NCBI GenBank assembly: GCA_014529385.2
Contig: CM043953.1
Span: 75,959,372-76,023,371 of the forward strand
Source of the DNA: Adiantum capillus-veneris
Taxonomy: Eukaryota; Streptophyta; Polypodiopsida; Polypodiales; Pteridaceae
Length of the DNA: 64,000 nucleotides
Direction: 5' to 3'
A model generated the notes under the pieces. The model was not told the origin of the DNA, made no database searches, and was given only the letters and a program-made list of their open reading frames with translations. Below, piece by piece: positions 9,269 to 20,645 of the stretch. The translations under genes were made by a program, and so were the position numbers. The stretch's first letter is position 1, and each line of letters begins with the position of its first letter.

Positions 9269-9841
9269 GTTTCAAAGCTACATGGATTGTCAGTGTGACA
9301 ATGGCTTCTGAAACAAATGATGTACATGGTATTTAAAGTGAGCTCAAATGAAATACCTGTTACATGAATGTTAGAGCTGTACAGATTGTCAGTTTGGCAA
9401 TTGCTCTTATGGAATGTCCAAAAGTTTGGTTAGTGCTATAGAAGTGAGTATTTCTTGTCAGTTTGTCAAGGATACAGTGATTGCTTCTATTGAAGAGTAC
9501 ATGTGTAACTGCATTCTTAAACTGTCAGTTTGGGTATGCTCGAAAGTGTTACGGGATCCAACGTGTACTATAACACAGTGGCAAAATGTGCAGCTACCAT
9601 TTTGTCATTGGAAAGTTAGTGACTCAAAGCAATGGCAGAGTGCGTAGCTACCACTATGTCATTGGGACAGGGTTCACACGCAGGCAATACATGAGTCGAC
9701 AAGGTGTTGAATACACGAGGGTTGACAATGAGCATGTATGTGTCGTACATGTGTCGACAGGTGTTGAATACATCAGTGTTGACTAGGAGCATGAACGACA
9801 TAGATGCAAACGAGGACGTTTGAGATTTCAAGAGGGGGGTA
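9269..9841 (+). other. gypsy-1 3' untranslated region with internal repeats and polypurine tract
   Basis: Non-coding stretch between pol and the 3' LTR. It contains about three degenerate repeats of a TGTCAGTTTGnCAAT-type unit near 9288, 9377 and 9455. A ~41-bp unit beginning GTCGACAGGTGTTGAATAC is present twice (about 9695-9736 and 9753-9793). It ends in the polypurine tract AAGAGGGGGGTA (9830-9841), which primes plus-strand DNA synthesis. Confidence 0.75.
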
Positions 9842-11320
9842 TGTCACCAGTGTGTGACTACTATCTATCCTTTTTGTTGATTTCTTTCTTATTATCTATT
9901 TACTTTCACTTTTTGGAAACACCCCTCGGGAAATCTAACTGCCCTGCATTGCATAGCTAGTGTGGAACTGTCCAGAGGGAGTCCAGGCCTGAGAGCAAGA
10001 GAGCACTAAGGTTGGACAAGGACTATGGTTAGCCAAGTGGGGTCATTGACTAGCCAAAGTGGAATCCTTTGGTACAGAGGCTACATTTCAGTTCTGGATG
10101 TGGCCGCAGTGTACAAAGAGGGTCGGATGACCTAGAAAGATACAATGGCAACATCTCCTAAAATTTAGGGAACTGCTATTTTGGGACCTGAAAATGTGTT
10201 GACGTCATTACCTCCGGAATGACAAGGGGAACATTTTCTTACTCTACCGTGAAGTCAACTGGGCAACCGGTTGGGATATTTTTAGGCGGCAACCCCGAAA
10301 CGGGAAAATGCTTGTAAATGTGCCAAGTGGCACCTTCTGGTGCACTTGCCTCATGCAACAAGAAGTGGCGCTGAATTTGAAGGAGAGAGAGCCTCATTTT
10401 CAGATTTTGTCACAGGTTAAGAGCTATGGAGTGCTTGCTTTCCCTCCTATGTACAGTGCGGTGCCAGGAGTGATGCCCTGCACGCTACGCATTGCCCTCT
10501 CTCTCCCCTTTGGCAGTATGTTATGCCCCTCTAGTGGGCTCTTCATTTGACCAATGTACAGTTGTGTGGGTTCATGCGCGATTGCCGAGGCAAGAGCCTC
10601 TTGCACAGGTACTGGATTAGCTAGCGGCTAATCCCCCCCCGCAGGTACACGTGAATTCGGAGAGGTTTCACGCCAGAAATCTCGTTCGATTCAAAGGGCA
10701 AGTAGCCCTGCAGGTGCGGGAGCTCGAGGGCTTGCTACGGATGCGACCGGCACGTGAAACGGAGCCTGAAACAGTGAATTACAGCCTGCTGTGTATTTTT
10801 GCAGGTTTAGGGTTTTGGCCCTAAACGGACCCTAATACCCCCAGGAGGTTCGGGGACGCAAGGGGACCGCTGTACAGGTGATCTGGCACATTTTCAGGGC
10901 TGAAAACAGAGAATTCAGCGTGCTGCAGATCCTCGCCAGGTTTTGCAAAGTGCCCGTATGCGTCGGGAAAGTCAGTCAATGCGTGGGAATACTGACTGTG
11001 AAGGGTTCTAGTACAGTTATGCTGCCGAAATCGGGCTGGAACAGTGGAAATTCAGCCGAGTTTGTGCGGGGCAGCTTGTAGGGAACCACAGCGTTTATTC
11101 CCTCTTTTGAACAATAAAGAAATACCGAAAGGGGCGCCTAAGTTAGGGGCCAATCTTGTGTCGGTCTACTCATACAGGTGCAATCTAGCAGCCTGTATCC
11201 CTCTCCCCTTTGTTGTGTCTTGAAAGTACAGGTAAAATAGACGACTAATAATGGGTGAAAGCTAAATCAAGGTTTGAAGTAAAGTCTACCGCCCTTTTTG
11301 GATTGAACAGGCCGGTTTCA
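9842..11320 (+). repeat. 3' LTR of gypsy-1
   Basis: 1,479 bp, almost identical to 2633-4096. It has about 15 extra bases near 9885-9899. The TSD GTGTC follows at 11321-11325. Confidence 0.95.
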
Positions 11321-11325
11321 GTGTC

Positions 11326-12783
11326 CGTGGACAAGCTACAACATGATCAGGGTTCAGTTCAGTCCAGTCAGTCTAGATTAGAGGTGATCTGGCACTTTTG
11401 TGAGTCTATTCGTAGACTGTGCATGCCCAGTCACTTAGTGTAGATGCATATCCTCTGGTTGCACACAGCATGATCATCAGTATTCCCATAAGAATCCATC
11501 AGGGGAATTTTCCAATGCATTTAGCCTATTTTACCTATTTTTGGCATTTTTCACTTATTACTTTAAGTGACTTTCCAACAAAAGTAGGTAGGGCAATTTG
11601 GGTAAGAAAATATATAAGCAAACCAAAGCTAGCACTAAATGGCAGAAGAGGCAACAGGAGGCAAGCTCAGCATGCAACTTCTCAGCAAGACCAAGCCTTG
11701 GTGGACCTTTCCTCCAAGCAGCAGATTCCCCCCCATTGCCTAGCGTTTTCAACAAGAACCATCGCCATACACCTTCCCTCCATTAGCGTTTTTGGCATCA
11801 GATCCTCCCGCAAGCAAATCACAGCACCTAGTGTTTTAGAAGTACAACAGCTACCGTTTTTGGACCAGCTTCCCTAGCGTTTTTGGGAACTTCAGCCTCT
11901 AGCGTTTTTGGTCCCAATTTCAGCCTTTGCAGATTCAGCATGCAGCGATTTTCAGCATTAGAAGAGCAGCAAGATCAGCCCTAAAGGGGTAGCAGATTCA
12001 GCCTTAAAGAACCTCAGTTTCAGCCTAAAGAAACCTCAGTTTTCAGCCCTAAACCTGCTGATTTTCAGCGTCAAAGACCCCCAGAATTCAGCCCTAGCGT
12101 TTTTTATTTGCAGACCACCCTCAGCGTTTTTGCAAATCTTCGCGACGGAATCAGCCATAGACTCAGCGTTTTCAGTTTTCAGTTTTCAGCCTTTAGCACT
12201 CGCAGATCAAGTCCCAAACCTCGCAGATCTCACCTTCCCGCAGCAATTCCTCACCGCATGGTCAGTTTCCACAAGGTTTATAGTTTTAGCCCGGAAAACG
12301 CAGCTTTCAGCATCTGCGTTTTCAGCGCGTCGTCGTACCGTCGTCATCGACATAGAGTCAGAATTCAGCAGATAGAAGATTTGTAGATTTCAGCCCATAG
12401 CGTTTTTGGACAGCAGATAAAAGATTGCAGATTTCAGCCCTTAGGTCGGTCTCGTCGTCATCACCGACATAGCCTAGACTTGCATCAGTCTCATGCATAC
12501 CGTTTGTATCAGTTTGTGCAATCATAAGTAGATCACTCTCGCCGACGAGAGTGGGGCCTTCGGAGGAGGGTTTTACAACGTCTCTGGTGTCTCTCTCTTC
12601 TCTCTCTATCTCTCAGTCTCATACACTTGCACGCACAATGTCCATTCACTTTGTTTGTGATCATAGCATGCTCTCATTAAGAACGAAAGGCTCTACCTTC
12701 CATAAGAACAAAAGGAGCCTTGAGCACAGTTCGGAGCACTCATCTTGAGCAAAGCGCAAACATTCATTCCGCTACACCTAACA
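11326..12783 (+). repeat. right-hand part of the family B solo LTR
   Basis: This is the continuation of 2603-2632 after gypsy-1. A TATATAAG box lies at 11611. At least nine AGCGTTTT-type motifs fall between about 11740 and 12400, separated by TTCAGCC and GCAGATT words. A CT-rich tract lies near 12590-12620. Open frames here are accidental. Confidence 0.8.
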
Positions 12784-12788
12784 GAGAA

Positions 12789-14597
12789 TCTCCTTGGTCT
12801 CTTCCACTTCAAGTTGCTCCTCAGGCTCCCTTGTCCACTGGCACCTCACCTATGAAAGGTTTCAACAGACTCAGATGAAATGCATTGTGAATCTTCCAAG
12901 TATCCAGCAACTTTAATTTGAAGGATACATCATTGATCTTCTCTTTAATCTAGAAAGGGCCATAGTATCACATACTTAGCTTTTAAAAAAGCCGCTCCTT
13001 ACCCTTTCGTTTCTGTAGGCGTGCCTTCTCAAACCGTAAACGCACCCAATCATTCTCCTTCAACTGCAAGTCACGTCGATGCTTGTTCGTTGTCTTCTTA
13101 TGCCGTGCTTGAGACTTCTCAACAGCCTCGCGCACCTTAGCAAAAGCAATAACCAAATCCCGAGTGTACTGATCTGCTTCAAAAATCTTATTTTTGGTTC
13201 TTAGAAAAGATGAAACCTGCTCAGCACCCTCGATTACCTCATATCGTGCCTTCCCCGTAGACGTATGAACAGTGTTGTTGTAGGTAATCTCCACCAAGGG
13301 CAAATCCTTTTCCCATTGAACCTTTTGGTCCAAAATATATGATTTCAATAAGTCCAAAACGACTGGATTGGCTATCTCAGATTGCCCGTCAGTCTGTGGG
13401 TGGAATGAGAATGAGAACTGTAACCGTGTGCCAATGTTTGCCCTCCAAAACAAACTCATGAATTGGGGATCTCTTTCTGAAACAATCGAGTGAGACATAC
13501 GATGTAATCAAAAAATCTGCGAGACAAACAGTTTCGCCAAATGATCGGGCCTAACTGTCTTCTTTACCAGAATGAAGTGAGCTTGCTTACTAAATTTGTC
13601 GATGACCGTCCAAATGCCATCATGCCCACTCTGAGTCTTGGGTAAGTAAAAAATAAGTCCATTGCTATGCTTTCCCATGGTCGGGTAGGTATGGGTAGAG
13701 GCCGTAGAAGACCTTTTGGCATACTAAACAGCTGCGAACAAACTCGTCCACATCCTTTTTGAGCCTCGGCCAATAGAAGTAACACTCCACACCCTTCAAG
13801 GTGGTGTCTATGCCGCGGTGACTCAAGAAAGGTGGGCAGTGGCACTTTGTCATAACCTTTTCCCTCAACGGTTGTGTAACACACAATATCGTTTTCTAAA
13901 TCATAGAGGCTTCCCGTATAGAATAGCTTGGAACTGTCTCCCCACTCTATAATCGACCAAAGATGTTTGCAAAATCAAGATCCGTGGCGTACTGACCTAT
14001 GATATCCGCAAAGCTTCTATGATGAATAAGAAATAGCCAAAACCAATGGCTTGCGAGACAACGCGTCTGCCACCAAATTCTTTTGTCCCTGAACATGGAC
14101 AATCTGGAGGTAAAACTATGATAGAATATTAGCCCACCGCATCTCCTTTTCCAAAAGTTGCTTCTGAGATAAGAAGTAGTGCAAACTCTGACGATCGGTG
14201 AACACAGTAAAATCCGCTCCGAGCAGAAAATGTCGCCATCGTGTAAGAGCATGAATAACTGCCAAAATCTCTTTCTCATAAATCTGTGCAACTCGTAGGA
14301 CGTGAGAACATCCTGCTCTCGTAAGCTATAACATGGCCCTCCTACATCAAGACTACTCCCAAACTACGACTACAAGCATCACGGTAAACCTCAAAGGGCT
14401 ATTGTGAGTCTGGAAAAACCAACACGGGACCCGTTGTCAACTTTTCCTTGAGAGTTCGAAAGGCTGCAATTTTTGACGGTCTCCAAGAAAAAGGAACTCC
14501 TTTGTGAGTCAACACGTGCAATGGAGAAGCTATCTCCTCAAACTTTCGAATGAACAGTCGATAATAAGATCACAAACCCAAAAAGCTTCGAACTTCA
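12789..14597 (-). pseudogene. family A chromovirus A1, integrase to RT (right part)
   Basis: Read on the minus strand from right to left. The end of RT (KNVHEVRSFLGL near 14570-14597) is followed by RNase H fragments (13947-14560, several frames), the integrase HHCC zone (13665-13886; CHCPPFLSHRGIDTTLKGVE), the catalytic core (12983-13500; QTDGQSEIANPVVLDLLKSY) and the GPY/F region. It carries multiple stops and frame changes. It continues at 2597 on the far side of the solo LTR. The upstream end is cut by a LINE fragment at 14598, and the rest of A1 (RT N-terminus, PR, gag, 5' LTR) is not seen. Confidence 0.85.
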
Positions 14598-15897
14598 TGT
14601 ACATTTTTTCTCGAGAAAAAGATCCTTCCATAAGTTGATAAAATTGTCCATAGGGCTACAACCACCTCTACTAGAGAGGGCAACATCAACAACAAGGGAA
14701 GACTCTCCCAATGAGAAAACAAAATATGTACAATGGGGCTAAATCTGTCACAAACTGCTGACGTGTCAAAGCCACTGAAGAACGGAACCAACTTGCAGGT
14801 CCCAGCCAAGGGGCCTAAACCCTAGAAGCAACAGAAGAAGTTGAAGTTCTCATCAACTTACAGATCTTCGCCGAGTGGTTCTATTCTTATAGAAGTTACC
14901 GCCAACTTATGGGACCCCATTCGATGGGGCCCAAGTGATCAAAAGAGAATAAATAAAGCACAACCCACACGCACAGGAGGACTTGCGTATTCAGCTGATA
15001 ACGTGGCAGGAGGCTGTACGGACGCCCGTATTTTTTATGTTGACTTGCTGACGTTGCAGTCTGTACGGATTTCAGAGTTTCACACTGACTATGCTGTGTA
15101 GCAGCCTGTACGAATTTTCGTGATTTACGTTGGCTGATTTTCAATGCCAACTTTTGGGCCAATTGCATTTTAGTTTCAAGCTTTTCATGTAAACTGCTTT
15201 TCAAGGCCAAGGGCCTTTAAATAAGTGCAGAAGGCTCGGTCTCTAGCACGCTTCGATGAGAAGGTGCAGAGCCTGAGTACTGGCATTGTATTGAGTTCAA
15301 GTAATATAAAGAAATACCGAAAGGGGCTCCAAGGTTTGGGGCCAATACTCTCTGGGATAGAATTCCACTACTCCATGTCGCGTGTACTCTCTCTCTTTCA
15401 GTTTCAGTTTTTATTGAAGTGCTAAAAGTCTATTCAGTCTGTTCTTTTCTATTGGCACGTGGTGCCTGTCTTGTGACAAAATTACGAGATGGAAGAAGGA
15501 AAGAGCCACACAGGTGGACGGTAGTGTCATCTGAATACACCCTCGACCATGGTGAAGAAAGGCACTGGGTGCCAGAGTCGCAAGAAAGCCTCTCTGCGCT
15601 CCTGCATGCGATCGGAGTTGCCTTGGAGTCTCTCAAACTGACCCCTCACAGTGTCAATCAGCTCCAACAAGAAATCATGAACAGTCTCTGCCGGTGGGAC
15701 AGGGCGAGCCTCAAAGATGTGGAAGCAGTGGGCCCGCCAAATGAACCAGAGTGTCAAGCCACAGACGAGCTCCCAACACACCTTCCTCTCACTACACCAC
15801 TCCTTGGGGGTAAGCTCTGTGGCCAGCTGAAGTGTAGGTCGACCCCCCTGGATCACTATCATCCTGTTGGTGGAGGCCAGCTCAAAATGGAGCGCAG
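14598..15897 (-). mobile_element. 5'-truncated LINE fragment, split by a solo LTR
   Basis: The minus strand matches the 3' end of the LINE at 23414-28580. 14600-14745 corresponds to the LINE 3' end (about 28450-28580), including its terminal CTTTTTCTCGAGAAAAA variant at the A1 side. 15479-15897 corresponds to the last coding part; the minus frame 15527-15946 reads RMIVIQGGRPTLQLATELTP like the LINE near 28060-28130. The left end lies inside the A1 RT. The right, 5'-truncated end abuts the A2 LTR at 15898. Confidence 0.8.
14746..15478 (+). repeat. solo LTR, family C
   Basis: 733 bp starting TGTCACAAACTG and ending CTTGTGACA. It is inserted in the LINE fragment between AAATC (14741-14745) and AAATT (15479-15483), a 4-of-5 TSD. 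Removing it restores colinearity with the LINE near 28440. It contains the conserved LTR block AAAGAAATACCGAAAGGGGC (about 15307-15347) and a TTTAAATAAG TATA-like element near 15207. It could be plus or minus strand because both ends read TGT...ACA; the block orientation suggests plus. Confidence 0.7.
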
Positions 15898-16520
15898 TGT
15901 AACAGACTTGGACACCCCAAGTCAAGAATCTACCACGACACAACATGAATTCACTTCAAAACAGTTTACAATTTGATTTGACACTGGCCCGACGGAGTTC
16001 CGTGCCTAGAGATATTGCCCCCAAAGACCGGCAGCCCTTTTAGTATTTCTTTTTGTATTAATCTGTTGCACAAAGTACACTGAGTGTTTGGGACTCACTC
16101 TCAGACTCTGCATCCAGATGCTTTGAGAAGTGAGAGCCCAACAACACTTATAAAGAGATTACAAGGGATGCCAAAAGCAGAGCCCCAAAAGCTGCCAATT
16201 AAAAGCATTTAAAAATAAAGCAGAGCTTTCAAAAGCTTCTAAAATAAAGCAATTTCTCTTCCAGCCTTGCTTAACAATTAAAGCAATTTATCTAAAGCTT
16301 TTCTCTCATGCTTTAGCGTAGAACTAAGCTGCTGTTTTTCTCCAGCGCAAAACGCGGAATTCCGTACAGCATGCCACATCAGCAATTTTCCATGTTTTCC
16401 GTTGCAATTTGCGGGCTTGCCACGTCAGCATTTCAGCGGGAGTCCGTACACTACAGGCTGTTTTCAACAGGAGGGTGGGTGTGTGTGTGTACTGGGCAGC
16501 CACGTCACCAGTTTGTGACA
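15898..16520 (-). repeat. 3' LTR of A2
   Basis: 623 bp. On the plus strand it reads TGTAACAGACTTGGACACC...GTTTGTGACA, the same ends as A3 and A5. It is followed by the polypurine tract complement TACCCCCCTCTTG (16521-16533). The conserved LTR block is at about 16008-16056. Confidence 0.85.
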
Positions 16521-16533
16521 TACCCCCCTCTTG

Positions 16534-17128
16534 AAAGCATTGTAATCGCCCTCGATTACGCCTGCAAAACAGACAGAGGTCATAAATTGTCTTAGCAGAC
16601 ACTGACTATTAGTGCCGACGCACTAGGAACGCACATCTAGCACATGTACCAATAGACAGTCACATCACACGACATCACAGGACATCACTTGACATCACAG
16701 GACATAACATGACAAATCACATTCAACATTCATTCGGATCTTAGAACATGATTTATTGGCAATGCAATAAGCAATCGCATCAAGATCCACTCAGGACCTC
16801 ATAGATGCCCGATTGACTAATCCCTATTGCAACCATGTCTATCGAGATCATTCATACCAAAATGTTGTAGTCATTTCGTCTTTCAGTTCCTGCACTTAAA
16901 CAAGTCAAGAACAAATCAGTTTTATATTTTCCGGAATTCCATTTCATAAAGTCATACAGCAGAATACTGTCAGCTCTCAGTATCCCTGAAGCTCAAAGAG
17001 ACATCGGTGACTCTAGTATGCAAAAATCGAGGCAGCTGTTGACAAGGAGTGGAGTAATTCCCCTCTTGTGCATACCCAGTGCACCAGATATCCGGCCAAG
17101 CTGAATTTGGGTATCCATTTGGAATAGA
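16534..17128 (-). other. A2 3' untranslated region
   Basis: Shared with A3 (21174-21734) and A5 (34692-35272). It includes a short array of GACATCACA-type units (about 16667-16712, roughly five units here, about two in A3). No open frame of interest. Confidence 0.65.
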
Positions 17129-18926
17129 CTATGCTAAACCAAAAGCTTCAAGGTAAAGTTTCACAATCTGAGAAGTATCTGCTAGGTCCTCCTCCTACAT
17201 CCACTTCGCATCCAATGTAGGATAGTTCTTGAATTTAACCAAGAACCACCTTCTCAATTTACCCTTAATCTTTCTGTCCTTATGTGCCAATATCTGTTCT
17301 AGAGCAAGGATCTCCTCGTTTCTTCCACTTCGGGTTGCTCATCAAGCTCCCCGTCTTCACGCGCATCACCTTTAAAAGGCTTTTAGAGATTCACGTAAAA
17401 TGCATTGTGAATCCTCTAAGTATCGGGCAGCCTCAGTCGGAAGGAGACATCATTGATCTTTTTGGAGGTTTGGAAAGGTTTGTAGTATCGCATACTAAGC
17501 TTTGGAAAAAGCCTCTCCTTTCTCTTTTTCTTTCTCAGGCATGCCTTCTCAAAACGTAAGAGCACACAATCATTCTCCTTCAATTTCAAATTGTGACGAT
17601 GACAATCAGCTACCTTTTTCTGTCTTTCTTGAGATTTCTACAAAGCCTCGCAGACCTTGGCAAAAGCCGTGTCCAAGTCGCACGTGTACTCATCGGCTTC
17701 AAAATAAGATCTTTCATGCTTAGGAAGGGTGGAACCTTCGGAGCACCTTCAATAATCTCAAATAGCGCCTTCCACGTCAAAGAGTAGGCAAATTCCACCA
17801 AAGGTAAGTACTTTTCCCATTGAGTCTTCTGACCCGAGATGTAAGACTTCAATAAATCTAGTACCACTGAATTAGCAATCTCAGATTGCCCGTCAGTCTA
17901 CGGGTGGAAAGATGACGAAAACTGCAACCGCGTGTCAATGTTCTCCCAAATTGCCTTCCAAAACAAACTCGTGAATCTGGGGTCCCTATCGGAGACAATC
18001 GTCCCGGGAATGCTATGTAATCTGAAGATCTGGGTCACAAAGAGTCTCGCTAAGTGATCCGGCTTGACTGCTTTCTTCATTGGAATGAAATGAGCCTGCT
18101 TGCTAAATCTGTCAATAACAGTCCAGATACCATCGTGACCACTCTGTGTTCTCAGGAGATCAAAAATGAATTCCATTGCAATACTTTCCTAGGGGCGGGT
18201 GGGTATGGGCAAAGGCTGTAACAATCCCTGTGTCTTATGCTTGTCAAACTTGACCTTCTGGCATACCAAGCAATTGCGCACATACTCGTCCACATCCTTC
18301 TTCAGTCTCGGCCAAAAGAAGTATCTCTCTACCCCTTTCAAGGTGGTAGCAATGCCACAATGACCCGTAAAAGGTGGACAATGGCATTCGGTCATAACCT
18401 TTTCCCTCAACGGCTGTGTAACACACAACATGGTTTTCCTCATCAAGTAGCCATCCCGAATGGAATATCCCGCTATTGTCTCCCCATCCCTTATCCGTGT
18501 GAAAATAGCTACAAACTCCATATCTATGGCATACTGATCGACCATATCCTCGAAGCTCCTATGATGTATCGCGGAAATAGCCAGAACCAACGTCTTCCGA
18601 GACAAAGCATCTGCCACCAAATTCTTCTGTCCTTGCACATGGACAATCCGGAAGTGAAACTGTGACAAGATGTTCGCCCACCGCATCTGCTTTTCCAATA
18701 GCTGCTTCTGTGACAAGAAGTAGCGTAAACTCTAATGGTCTGTAAAGACAGTAAAATCCGCTCCGAGTAGGTAATGCCGCCATTGAGTAAGAGCATGGAT
18801 AACCGCCAAAAGCTCTTTTTCATAAATATGTGCTGTCAATTCCAGTCTTGAGAACTCTCGTAGGCAATGACATGGCCTTCTTGCATTAAGACCGCACCCA
18901 GACTACGACCACAAGCATCACAATAT
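17129..18926 (-). pseudogene. A2 pol fragment: RNase H, integrase, chromodomain-like tail
   Basis: Minus strand, from right to left: RNase H pieces (18524-18900; VTQKQLL-type and FHFRIVHVQGQKNLVADALSR), integrase zinc domain (18189-18450; ECHCPPFTGHCGIATTLKGVE and CLVCQKVKFD), catalytic core (17898-18176; DRFSKQAHFIPMKK and VSDRDPRFTSLFWK) and C-terminal domain to TAG at 17129. It has several stops and frame changes. The segment 18189-18716 is the longest clean frame (175 codons). Confidence 0.85.
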
Positions 18927-20645
18927 ATGCGCGAAGAAAGAAAGGGAGCCTTGGATCGCGAGCGTGAGCAAGCGCACTTGGTGGCCGAGGAAAAAAAGGC
19001 AATCTTGGATCGCGAGCGCAAAGAAAGAAAGGTTATCCTTGAAGTGTGAGCGCGAGCAAGCATGCTTTGTGGCCGAAGACAAACGAGCGGCCTTGGAGTT
19101 AGAGCGTGAGGCACAGAGAGACCAACACATGCAAGAGTTGGTCCTACAGGTACTCACCTCGAAGTCAAACTCTTCTAGCCAATCTTCCTCTAATCCTTCA
19201 CAAAAGAACTCACAAAATGAATCTAAGGGCAAAGCTAAAACACGCTAAACCTCAGCTAACCTAGATGAAAAAGCCGCAAAAGGAATTATAGGAGGATACA
19301 TAACAACAAAAGAACAAGTCATTTATGCTAAGGAAGGTTGTTGTAATCAATGTCACGTAAAGGGTCACATTAAAGCGACTTGTCCTAAGACAACCCCACG
19401 TAAAGAACCCAAAGCACCAACAGCTACCACAAGCACTTTAATGAACCAATCTGAATCTTCACATGTTTCTGACACACACATTGATGAGTCTCTCTTTAAG
19501 TGTTATGGTCATGTGAAGAGTCAGTGTTTTGTCAAATTGTTTGCTTCAGGCAATATGCATGATGTGATAAGTGCCTCTCTTGTAGAGAGAGTCCGCCTAG
19601 AGGTTAGTCAAACATCTCCTCTCGAGGTGTCGGGCTTTGCTTCCAGTATGGACTCTCTCATTACGTAAGAGTGCCTTGATGTGTTATTTACGGTTCACTA
19701 AGCTGCTCGATAGAAAATTTGTTGTGTCTCCTCTCTCAAATGTGATATGCTTTTGCGCATTAGATGGTTTCGTGAGCATAACCCTCTCATTGATTGGGCG
19801 AACAATACTCACTCTAAATGCCAAAAGTGACTCTCCCATGATCATTCGTAGTGAGGAGGGTCTGCATTCTTTGCCTCTCATTTCTTATGTGCAGGAGAAG
19901 AGGAGCACAAGTGGCATACATCTATGCCTCTCCAGTTACCCAGAGCATTCAGGTTCCGGACAGGTATTCAGCTTTGTTTACCAAGTTAAAGCATCTCTTT
20001 TTGTAGGATGATCTTCCACCCCATCTCCCACCCGAGCGGCCAAAGGACCATCACATCGAACTTACAGAGGAGACACAGCCAGTCAGTAAGGCTCCCTACC
20101 GTTTGAACAAGACTTAGGAAGACGAGTCAGAGCGGCAACTCACGGAGTTGGTGGCCAGAGGATTCATACGTCCTAGTGTAAGTCCTTTTGTTGCTCCTCT
20201 TTTGTTTTTCCGCAAGAAGGATGGTTCGTCTCGTTTGTGTGTTGATTACAGGGCATTGAACAAAATGACCGTCAAGAACAAGTTTCCGATGACTCGCATT
20301 GAGTATATTCTCGATAGGCTCAATGGGGCAAAGATTTTTAGTAAGGTCGATCTCAAAAGTGGATACCATCAGGTAAGGGTATTCAAAGGCGACATCTACA
20401 AGACCTCTTTTCGCACGGAGCGAGGGCAATGGAAGTATGTGGTTATGCCTTTGGGATTGACAAGTGTTGTGGGTACATTTAACCGTCTCATGGTAGGCTG
20501 TTTTGGCGATATGGTTAATGTATGTGTGTTCATCTTTCTTGATGATATTCTCATTTTTTTTGCATCGTGGGAACAACATGAAAAGGATGTCGAAAGGGTA
20601 TTAGCTCGTTTGGATGAGTGCCACTTGTACATTGCAGCTAAGAAA
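18927..20645 (+). pseudogene. family B gypsy element, gag to RT (left part)
   Basis: It begins inside a Glu/Arg/Lys-rich coiled-coil Gag region (ALDREREQAHLVAEEKKAIL). A zinc knuckle follows near 19336-19389 (CCNQCHVKGHIKATCPK), then protease-region remnants with stops, then RT (20148-20645) with FRKKDGSSRLCVDYRALNKM, FSKVDLKSGYHQVRV and the catalytic-type VFIFLDDILIF. The frame breaks at IAAKK where LTR A3 enters at 20646. The next RT residues (SEFFLIEVTNLGYIISAKG) are found inverted at 29656-29799. RNase H resumes at 32241. The 5' LTR and start of gag are missing. Confidence 0.85.

Larger units (their letters stand above)
2633..11320 (+). mobile_element. full-length Ty3/gypsy chromovirus ('gypsy-1')
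   Basis: An 8,688-bp element with two LTRs (2633-4096 and 9842-11320), a primer-binding site, one gag-pol frame, a polypurine tract and a perfect 5-bp TSD GTGTC (2628-2632 and 11321-11325). Deleting the element and one TSD copy rejoins the family B LTR, which other copies in the window confirm. The LTRs differ at about 21 positions by eye, mostly transitions, plus a ~15-bp and a 2-bp indel. That makes it one of the younger insertions here. Pol order is PR-RT-RH-IN-chromodomain, the chromovirus order. Four in-frame stops make it non-autonomous at protein level. Confidence 0.95.
2603..12783 (+). mobile_element. solo LTR, family B, split by a nested gypsy element
   Basis: Excluding the nested insertion (2633-11325) the LTR is about 1,488 bp. 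It starts TGTCACGTGACAC and ends CTACACCTAACA. It is flanked by GAGAA at 2598-2602 and 12784-12788, and the A1 chromodomain frame is continuous across that site. No internal region is present, so it is a solo LTR left by LTR-LTR recombination. The same LTR family occurs at 50727-51915, 53940-55185 (both minus) and 55545-56459. TATATAAG at 11611-11618 is a plausible TATA box. From about 11740 to 12400 the LTR holds many degenerate copies of an AGCGTTTTTG motif. Confidence 0.85.
15898..18926 (-). mobile_element. family A chromovirus A2, 3' half only
   Basis: It consists of one LTR (15898-16520), an untranslated 3' region and pol back to RNase H. At 18926 the family A sequence (GCATCACAATATA) stops abruptly and family B gag starts. 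The 5' half, including RT, gag and the 5' LTR, is missing, so the junction is a deletion or rearrangement. No TSD can be checked. Confidence 0.8.

Noticed and set aside
20148-20645. Integrated plant pararetrovirus (caulimovirid) RT
   Set aside because: The RT is in a Gag-PR-RT context followed by RNase H, integrase tail and LTRs of a gypsy element; no movement protein or coat-type sequence.
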